Shown here: piece after piece, positions 21,476-28,205 of the stretch | Layout: every line of letters starts with the position of its first letter | How positions within the stretch are numbered: position 1 is the stretch's first letter | NCBI GenBank assembly: GCA_001970855.1 | Contig: LSSN01001101.1 | Span: 1 to 28,205 of the forward strand | DNA length: 28,205 bases | Direction of reading: 5' to 3' | From: Smittium culicis | Lineage: Eukaryota > Kickxellomycota > Harpellomycetes > Harpellales > Legeriomycetaceae | Made by a program: the position numbers and the translations under genes | The notes under the pieces: generated by a model | Told to the model about the DNA's origin: nothing | Databases searched by the model: none | Seen by the model: only the letters and a program-made list of their open reading frames with translations

Positions 21476-21844
21476 AACCATCTAACCTCACCTCACCAAC
21501 CTAATTAGCAAAAAAAAGTCAAATCAAATGCGCAAATAAACAACTGTTGCTTCCCTCTTTTATCTTTTTTTTTTTTTTCTAGTTTTTTTTTTACCGAACA
21601 CTTGGCGTTGATTTGACAGCGCATATTTGTACGTTTTCTGATGTCTAATGTTATGACTAATAAATCTGCATTTCTAATAGTTTAATAACTAAAATCTATC
21701 AAGTTTATTTTTTTTGAGTTTTGTGATTACAAATCTTTTAAATAACTGCCTTTTCGCCAAATTCTGCCTCCCAAATTCGTTAATCTCCATTTTTATTTTC
21801 TCCACCCAATCTTCGTTCCCATCTATATCTAAGCCCTCTCTATC

Positions 21845-21960
21845 TCTATTTCTCTCACTATTAATACTTACTATTAATACTCTATCTCTCTCTATTACTA
21901 CTTATTTCGCTTACTATTAATACTTGCCATTACTCTATCTATTACTAAACTTCTCTACCA
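21845..21960. repeat. pyrimidine-rich low-complexity repeats (CTATTAATACT / CTCTAT)
   Basis: Several copies of ACTATTAATACT and CTCTAT-type words occur in an interval almost free of G. They belong to the long C/T-rich leader of the bZIP gene. Confidence 0.6.
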
Positions 21961-23479
21961 TTACCCCCATCTCTTACTAAACTTCCCTGCCCACCCCTTT
22001 TTGCCAATAAATACAAAACTTTCTTCCATTCACCTCAAAAAACCCAAAACCCAAAACTTCAATCCTCAAAAAATTGGACCTTTGATCTTTTTCTGTCCCT
22101 CAAAATTCCCTTAAATCCCATTACTTTGATTTTACTAATCTATTTCTAATTCTTGTTGCAACTTTTTCAAATTTCTCATCAACTTTTTTTCTTTTTTTTT
22201 TTTTAAACCGCCCGATATATAACCTTTACCTCATTTCCACTTAATAATCCCCTCTTACTACATTTCTCCTCTCTTCCATCCCTCATTCTCTTCTTGGAAA
22301 TAATACCGTTTATTACTCATCCCTCTTATTAAATACTTCAACCTCCTTTTACTAATATCCTCCTCTATTTTTTTGCTTTTACGTTCTCTCATTACTCTCT
22401 CATAAAATACCTCTTATTATATTATCCCTCTGCCCATTTATATAATATACTTTCTAGCCCCAATCTATCCTCTCTACCTCTCTGATTTTAACTCTTCATC
22501 AGCTCTTAAAATTCCTTCATCAAAAAAATTAACCTCGCCTCTCCATTATTAATTATCTATTTAATATACACAAAAGCTAATACAGCCTTAGTTTCCTACT
22601 CTATATACATAAACTCAATCAATAACCCTACTTCCACTCTTATAATAGCCCCTATACATTCCATATTATTATCCCCCCCCCCTATTTGTATTGATTACTT
22701 TATTTTTATCTCACACCCCCTTCCTGATAATTCTATCTGTAAACGCCTAGTTTTTTTGCCACCCAACATCAATATAACAAAATCATCAATCCACTGTATT
22801 TCTATACATCAAAACCAAAAATTAAAAAAAAAATTAAACAATATTAAAAGACACTATACATATATTACCCCCTTCCCTCAACTTTTGCGTGCTTTCAGAA
22901 TAGTATTCAATACCTTATACAAATAATTAAAACCAATTCACTGATCTCACCCCCCCCCCTCATTTTATTTATCTGTATAAAAAAAAAATCTCAATAAAGG
23001 GCCCTTCTTTGAAAAATATTAATTTATCTCTCCAACTTTGAATTAGATAATCTTAAAATTAATATCATCTCAATCATATTTATTGCCTTTGCGTACCTCT
23101 ACCCCCTCTCCCAATTCAGCAAAACATACTCTACTTACTAGAACCAAACAAAAAATTTTTTTATTTTAGAAATAATAACTACAATCCAATTTTGATTCTC
23201 AAAAACCAACTGAAAAAAAAAAAAACTAAAAATTTAACCTTGAAGAAAGAAGAAAAAAAAAATTTTTTTTTATATCCGCCCTTTAACCTTCTAACAAAAC
23301 TCTCCTCGTAAACCCTTATTTCTTTCCTCTTATATCCACTTGCATCAAAGTAATTATTTTTTTACCTTGGCCTTAAAATATATACACCTGAAGAAGAAGA
23401 AAAGAATAATTATAAATAGTTCGTTTGTATATAATTAATATATAAATCACACTCTAATAAAAAAAAATATATATATATA

Positions 23480-24685
23480 ATGAATCAAGGTCCTGAAGTT
23501 ACCAACGATTCAATGAATATGGTAGGTATGGAGAATTCTCCCTTTGTAAACCAAAATAGAATTAGCCAACAACAAAGAAGCATGGACTCGGGAAATGACG
23601 GCATCCCTAAAACCCCTTCCTCTAGATCTGATTATGAAAACAGGAATAGATCAAGACAACGCGTACGCCCGAAACATTCAAATACCCCTGAAGAATTGGC
23701 TGCTAAAGCTGAACGAAATCGTGCCGCTCAAAGAGCTTTCCGCCAAAGACGCGACCAATACGTTAAAGATCTAGAATGGAGAGCCACCCAGTTCGAAGAA
23801 CTTCAACACGTTGTTCACCAATTAGCTGATGAAAACCAAGTTCTTAGACTAAGAGTTGAAAGTTTAACCCACCACATCAACCAGCTTGGCCTCTCGATTC
23901 CCCCTCTACCCCCTATCAGCAGACCCCCCGTTGACTGGGTCCCTGTACTACCCCCTCCTCCCCCTATCTCATCCTCCATATCAAGAAGATCCGGCGTTGA
24001 TAACATTCAACGTATTGCTTCCCAACCCGGTATGCCCTCCACCAACAGCCACTCCCCCACTAATAACCCTGCCTCCAATAATGTAAATACTTCTACTGGC
24101 ACCCCCAGCGGCCTAGTTTCTAACCAAGACAACCAACGTCATCATCACTCTCAGCAACAGCACCAACAACAGCAACAACAACAACAAGCTATCGGAAGTA
24201 TGCATAACAACCAGCAAATCCACGACTCTAGAATAGACGAAAAATTCTCCTCCTCACAATCTCAAAGCAACTCTATCGGCTTCGGCAATATCCTCCAACC
24301 CTCAAATAATATCAATAGCCAAGACAATGGTAACGTTCCTAACATCCTAACTGGCTCCCTAAATAATGTCTCCCAACAACTACCCATGCTGCAAGGTCAA
24401 CATTCTGGCTTAGACTTTAACAACCGTAACGTAAACCAAAATATGGTAAACCAACACAATAGAAATTACATGTACCAATCACCTACCACAAATAACCAAA
24501 TGCAAAATAACGACTACAACCCTTTTGGTGACCGTTTACCATACCCGCAAATGCAAAGCAACAATTACGTCGTCTCTGCCAGGTACCCTAATGACCTTAG
24601 AATGGATATGAGGTACGCTGAAGGCTACTCCTTAGATCAACCTGACGGTAGCAACTATAATCAAAACCCATCAAACCGAATTTAA
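23480..24685 (+). CDS. bZIP transcription factor, AP-1/Yap-like
   Basis: This is a 401-residue single-exon nuclear DNA-binding protein. The basic region at about 74-96 reads ERNRAAQRAFRQRRDQY, carrying the N-x-x-A-Q-x-x-F-R signature of fungal Yap/Pap1-type AP-1 factors. The zipper follows with Leu98 at the usual first position and a heptad of Leu108, Leu115, Leu122 and Leu129. C-terminal to it is a Pro-rich segment (about 140-163) with PPLPPISRPP and a run of prolines, then a Gln/Asn/Ser-rich low-complexity region with a Q tract near residues 220-235, probably disordered activation sequence. I find no cysteine anywhere, so the redox-sensing Cys-rich domains that define Yap1/Pap1 are absent and oxidative-stress sensing by disulphide is unlikely. 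The ATG is preceded by an A-rich, AT-repeat leader and a very long C/T-rich upstream tract. The target genes are unknown. Confidence 0.9.
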   Translation: MNQGPEVTNDSMNMVGMENSPFVNQNRISQQQRSMDSGNDGIPKTPSSRSDYENRNRSRQRVRPKHSNTPEELAAKAERNRAAQRAFRQRRDQYVKDLEWRATQFEELQHVVHQLADENQVLRLRVESLTHHINQLGLSIPPLPPISRPPVDWVPVLPPPPPISSSISRRSGVDNIQRIASQPGMPSTNSHSPTNNPASNNVNTSTGTPSGLVSNQDNQRHHHSQQQHQQQQQQQQAIGSMHNNQQIHDSRIDEKFSSSQSQSNSIGFGNILQPSNNINSQDNGNVPNILTGSLNNVSQQLPMLQGQHSGLDFNNRNVNQNMVNQHNRNYMYQSPTTNNQMQNNDYNPFGDRLPYPQMQSNNYVVSARYPNDLRMDMRYAEGYSLDQPDGSNYNQNPSNRI

Positions 24686-24904
24686 ATTGCCTTGTAACCA
24701 TTTACCCTCCCCCCCCCCCTCTCCCACAAAACACCTTCCTCCTTCTTCCTAATTCCTTTCTATATATTTATTTATTTTCTCTCAAATCCTTCCACTCCTC
24801 CACTCCTTCACTTCTTAATTTCATTAACTATAATAATAATTCTAATATTTCCCTTTACATTTCATAATCTTTATACTTTTTAAATTTTTTGTCTAAATCA
24901 ACAC

Positions 24905-24910
24905 AATAAA
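24905..24910 (+). terminator. candidate poly(A) signal of the bZIP gene
   Basis: AATAAA lies 220 bp after the bZIP stop at the end of the C/T-rich stretch. Positional support only. Confidence 0.3.
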
Positions 24911-25292
24911 CACTAACCTAATCTTAAAAAAGAGTTCAAGTGTATTTCAATTGGAGAAGATTCAGTGCTACGGAAAAAAAAATGTGAATTCGGGGCGCGT
25001 TTCAATAACGACATAAATACCTTTTACTTGACGCAATCTGCTCTCTTTAAAGATCCATTAATCAACATAAAAATATAATATTTATTTACTAATATAATTC
25101 GGTCTTGCTGAAGAAAAATTTCTCCGAAAAATAGTATCAATAACCATTTCGTGATTGTTTTCATATGTTTCTGTAAACAACCAGTGTTCTTTTATTTAAA
25201 AAAAAAACTATATTATTTGCGACATTTTACAAAGATAATAGAAAAAATATATAATACGGAACAATAACAATTCGCAGCTAGTTTCCTGATTT

Positions 25293-25337
25293 GCCAATAG
25301 CTTATATGTGCGTTTTTGATCCGTATCAGCTATTGGC
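25293..25337. repeat. perfect 10-bp inverted repeat GCCAATAGCT...AGCTATTGGC
   Basis: The arms at 25293-25302 and 25328-25337 are exact reverse complements separated by 25 bases. Each contains a CCAAT core. It may be a paired regulatory site or the end of a small element. Confidence 0.6.
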
Positions 25338-25840
25338 TTTTATAAAAAAATAATAATATTTATATAGTATAAAAATGGGAGATTATTAACAGATTGCCGA
25401 CCTTTTTACCATTTAAATTATTATTGCTCATAATATTATGTTTAATCTTTTATTTAAAAGCAATCGTATTAGACAAACTATAACCAAATGAATCAAATAA
25501 TATAACCAAAAGTCTTCATCTAATTGATACAAGCAAATAGAAACGAAATGAAAAAATAGCTCCGCTTCCCGATAAAGATTGTCACAATTATGGGGAGGGG
25601 TTTTTTTTTCTCTCTTTTTTTATAAACAATTAAACCATCTTGAGATTTTCGTTTTTTTTCAATTTTGTTTTTTTAGTTTTTTTATTTGTTTACAAGAAGT
25701 ATCGGAGATTGAGAAGGAAAAAAAAAATTTTTTTTTTTTTTAAGCGGGGGGGAGGGAATGGGTGTTTGGGTGGCGCACTTTAAATTCCATCAACTTTTAG
25801 CTGATCTAAATGCTGGTATTCGGAGGTTTTGTTGGGAGAT

Positions 25841-25880
25841 AAATTAAATTTAACTAAATTAAACTAAATTAAACTAAAAA
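25841..25880. repeat. short tandem decamer AAATTAAACT
   Basis: About three tandem copies, with a degenerate start. Confidence 0.7.
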
Positions 25881-26303
25881 GGTCATAACCATAACGTATA
25901 TAAATTTTTTTTTTAAAAAATTCAATTATTAATAAATCAGTACGTTGAAATACCCAACATAGAATTTGCCTACCTACCTTTTTTTTTTTTTTTTTTGGAC
26001 TTTTGATAATTTTTTTTTTACTAAAAAAAGAATGCAATTTACATTATAAAATTTATGGCGTTATCAAAGTGTATGGACTTTATTGCATCTTGGACAGAAT
26101 GGCCATCACAAGCAAACTAGTTTTATTTTATGAAAATAAAGCTGGTGAGAAAAAAAAAACTTTTGACTTTAATCACAAGCGCATTAAAAAAATATGGGCT
26201 TTTTACGGTATTCCGATTTTAAAGTATATACATTATAAATACATATATATTATTATGTCAATAAAATACGATAGTTTGAGTTTTTATATTCATCCGTGCC
26301 TAT

Positions 26304-26398
26304 AATGTTAACCACCAATATCCTTTTTTGGGCTTGGTTTTGTTGCATTGCAAATAAATGGTTTATTTTCCTATATATTATAACCGGTGGTTGACATT
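26304..26398. repeat. 95-bp element with 13-bp inverted ends
   Basis: AATGTTAACCACC (26304-26316) pairs with GGTGGTTGACATT (26386-26398) with a single mismatch. The interior is AT-rich and noncoding. No target duplication is evident. It could be a small MITE or a hairpin-forming transcript. Confidence 0.45.
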
Positions 26399-27940
26399 TT
26401 GAAAAGGCGATAGATTACACAATAAATAAAATTCAATCAACTTTTTTTTTCCCCAAAAAAACTCTTGATCATCAGACTTTTTTTTTTAATTTGATGTATA
26501 TCTATTTGCTATAATTTTTTCTTTTGGTACTTGATACATTTAATTCAGCGTTGGGGAAGGTAGAGGGTGTGCTGATTATAACAGAAGCAGTAAGTCGAGG
26601 AGGCGGTGAAATTCAATTAAAATAATTTCTCGTACATACTCACAAAAAAAAAAAAGGGCTGTGTAAATCGCAAATTGTACTTGCTGTGGCTGCAATAAAA
26701 ATAACAATTAAATAGAAACGCTGAGCAGTATATTAAAACAGCGATTTTAAAAATATTATTCTCGTATTTTGAATGAAATTACTGAAACTGATAAACCATT
26801 ACTATAAAGATTTGCTAATACAAAATTACACTTTAACTTTAATAAAATTCATTTATATAATGAACTAGATATGAAATTTTAAATAAATAACCGTTAATTA
26901 CCTTATTAATATATCTTATTTATTACATAAACTGTTTAAGGCTGAACTATTGTGATTATATTTCCACTACTATTCAGAATCCAATTTATTGTTAATATTA
27001 TAAATTCATCATTTCAAATTCATTAGATAAATTTACCGACTTAATTAACTTTGGCGAATTTAAAAACCTCTAAAAAAAACCTTATTTCTTATCTCAATAT
27101 ATCAATACATAATAAAAATTTATTAAAATAGCGCCTTTTCCCTGATTTGAATATTATACATTTGCGGCTTAAATTTTTTTTTTTATATGACTAAGATGAA
27201 TATTGAATAAAAAGTTTATAAAAATTCGGTTCGGCAAAATAAGGGCGTTAGTTGGATAGCTTAATGAGAACTAGTATCTTTAGCCTTAATAAATCTGTTA
27301 ACTTGATACAAAATATATATATTAGTATTATAATTCCAATTACTAGATTTTTAAACCACTTTACTAGTAAAAGTATTATTATTTTATTTTATATTGCTGA
27401 TAAAGTTTTTCAGAGTTTATTTCTGCTACAATTATATAACTAAAAACTAAAAATAAATTATTTAACCCCCTATTTACCATTGAAATGGCTAAATCTAATA
27501 AAAAATAATATGTATTATTCTAAAATTAATCTAATACTAAAATAAACCTCCCTTATATTCTATCAATTACAGATTAGTTTGAAGATAACAAACAAGTTGA
27601 CTAATATGAAAATTGATGATAACTAGCTGTGTTTTGAATTTAATTAAACTGTTATCTATTTTTTGATAACATACCTAGCAATTTCAAGTTCTGCTTAGTT
27701 TTCTTTATTTTCTATTACCTAGATGTTTTTTTTTCTCAGTTAATAATACGAAAATTAAAATATAGACTTTTAATAAGTTTGTATTTTTTTTTAATTATTT
27801 TCCTCCTACACTATTCTTATTCAATTAAAATTGAATAATTATACATAGTTGAAATACGAGCTATAAAATGCATAAATTCATATTTCAAGTTTTTTAAAAG
27901 TTGAACGTTACAAAATTTTAAATAATTTAAAGATTTGTAC

Positions 27941-28205
27941 TTGTATATTGTATATTGTATATTGTATATTGTATATTGTATATTGTATATTGTATATTGT
28001 ATATTGTATATTGTATATTGTATATTGTATATTGTATATTGTATATTGTATATTGTATATTGTATATTGTATATTGTATATTGTATATTGTATATTGTAT
28101 ATTGTATATTGTATATTGTATATTGTATATTGTATATTGTATATTGTATATTGTATATTGTATATTGTATATTGTATATTGTATATTGTATATTGTATAT
28201 TGTAT
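27941..28205. repeat. homogeneous 7-bp satellite (TTGTATA)n
   Basis: From 27941 to the last base the sequence is an unbroken heptamer array of about 38 units with no substitution. It runs off the window, so its full length is unknown. It lacks the G-rich strand typical of telomeres, and fungal telomeres are usually TTAGGG-like, so a satellite or expanded microsatellite is the better reading. Confidence 0.97.

Larger units (their letters stand above)
15536..23479. other. 8-kb divergent intergenic region
   Basis: This separates the surface-protein gene (minus) from the bZIP gene (plus). No intact gene is visible. The left part, to about 20.2 kb, is G-rich over C on the plus strand and contains purine-rich minisatellites. 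The right part, from about 20.9 kb, is strongly C/T-rich up to the bZIP start. Between them sit a palindrome cluster and a transcription-factor-like relic. Homopolymer runs are frequent, including a G run at about 19867-19876 and a C run near 22674. Long untranslated leaders or noncoding transcripts are possible but cannot be shown from sequence alone. Confidence 0.55.
24686..27940. other. AT-rich spacer downstream of the bZIP gene
   Basis: No intact gene is recognised. The first 300 bp are C/T-rich and probably the bZIP 3' region. The rest is AT-rich with homopolymer runs, two inverted-repeat structures (25293-25337 and 26304-26398), a small decamer repeat, a TTGGCGAA motif at 27051-27058, and a 10-bp perfect AT-rich palindrome at 27817-27838. 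Short ORFs at 26003-26305 and 27252-27443 have no visible domain and fit chance in such sequence. Confidence 0.55.

Noticed and set aside
25758..25847. 29-codon ORF beginning MGVWVAHFKFHQ
   Set aside because: Too short and without upstream support. It looks somewhat coding-like on both strands but matches nothing I recognise.
26003..26305. 100-codon plus-strand ORF
   Set aside because: Lys/Ile/Tyr-rich composition typical of AT-rich noncoding DNA, with no recognisable motif.
27252..27443. 63-codon hydrophobic ORF resembling mitochondrial-type sequence
   Set aside because: It lacks an ATG at its stated start, no family is recognised, and Ile/Leu/Phe richness follows from base composition. 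A nuclear mitochondrial insert could not be shown.
27941..28205. Telomere repeat
   Set aside because: The heptamer has no G-rich strand, unlike known fungal telomere repeats.
1..28205. tRNA, rRNA or CRISPR features
   Set aside because: I looked for T-loop and cloverleaf patterns and for spaced direct repeats on both strands and found none convincing.

Overview
The window looks like nuclear DNA of a very AT-rich filamentous or early-diverging fungus. The evidence is a Raptor/Kog1-type TORC1 subunit, an SSRP1/Pob3 FACT subunit without an HMG box (the fungal form), a fungal AP-1/Yap-like bZIP factor, and short spliceosomal introns of 87-121 bp with GT...TAG ends. The genes are separated by long low-complexity AT-rich spacers full of homopolymer runs. 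The style would fit an insect-gut Kickxellomycotina such as Harpellales, but that placement is inference and was not tested.

Layout. (1) 1-2836: spacer. On the minus strand at about 1404-1898 it holds a decayed coding relic with several in-frame stops, resembling the middle homology region of fungal transcription factors. (2) 2837-8947 (+): KOG1/Raptor. Coding sequence clearly begins well upstream of the first long-ORF ATG (3446), at least at 3117, and a tiny first exon at 2837-2864 is possible. (3) 8948-10256: spacer with a degenerate 191-bp inverted-repeat element and three TAGCCAATA-type boxes ahead of the next gene. (4) 10257-12316 (+): POB3, five exons, 546 residues when spliced. (5) 12317-13177: convergent spacer. 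(6) 13178-15535 (-): secreted Ser/Ala/Thr/Pro-rich cell-surface protein with twelve tandem 21-bp units. (7) 15536-23479: nearly 8 kb between two divergent genes. It has a sharp reversal of strand composition (G over C, then C over G) near 20.3-20.9 kb, minisatellites, a palindrome cluster, and a second decayed transcription-factor-like relic at about 20643-21475 (-). (8) 23480-24685 (+): bZIP factor. (9) 24686-27940: AT-rich spacer with two clear inverted repeats. (10) 27941-28205: a perfectly homogeneous 7-bp satellite that runs off the window.

The four intact genes do not form a pathway. KOG1 (growth signalling), POB3 (chromatin passage), the surface protein and the bZIP regulator are ordinary neighbours. 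The most unusual points are the loss of the otherwise conserved caspase-like cysteine in the Raptor N-domain, a large low-complexity insertion inside its WD40 propeller, the 12-copy coding minisatellite, the two transcription-factor relics, the composition switch, and the recurrent GCCAAT/TTCGCCA motifs in the spacers.
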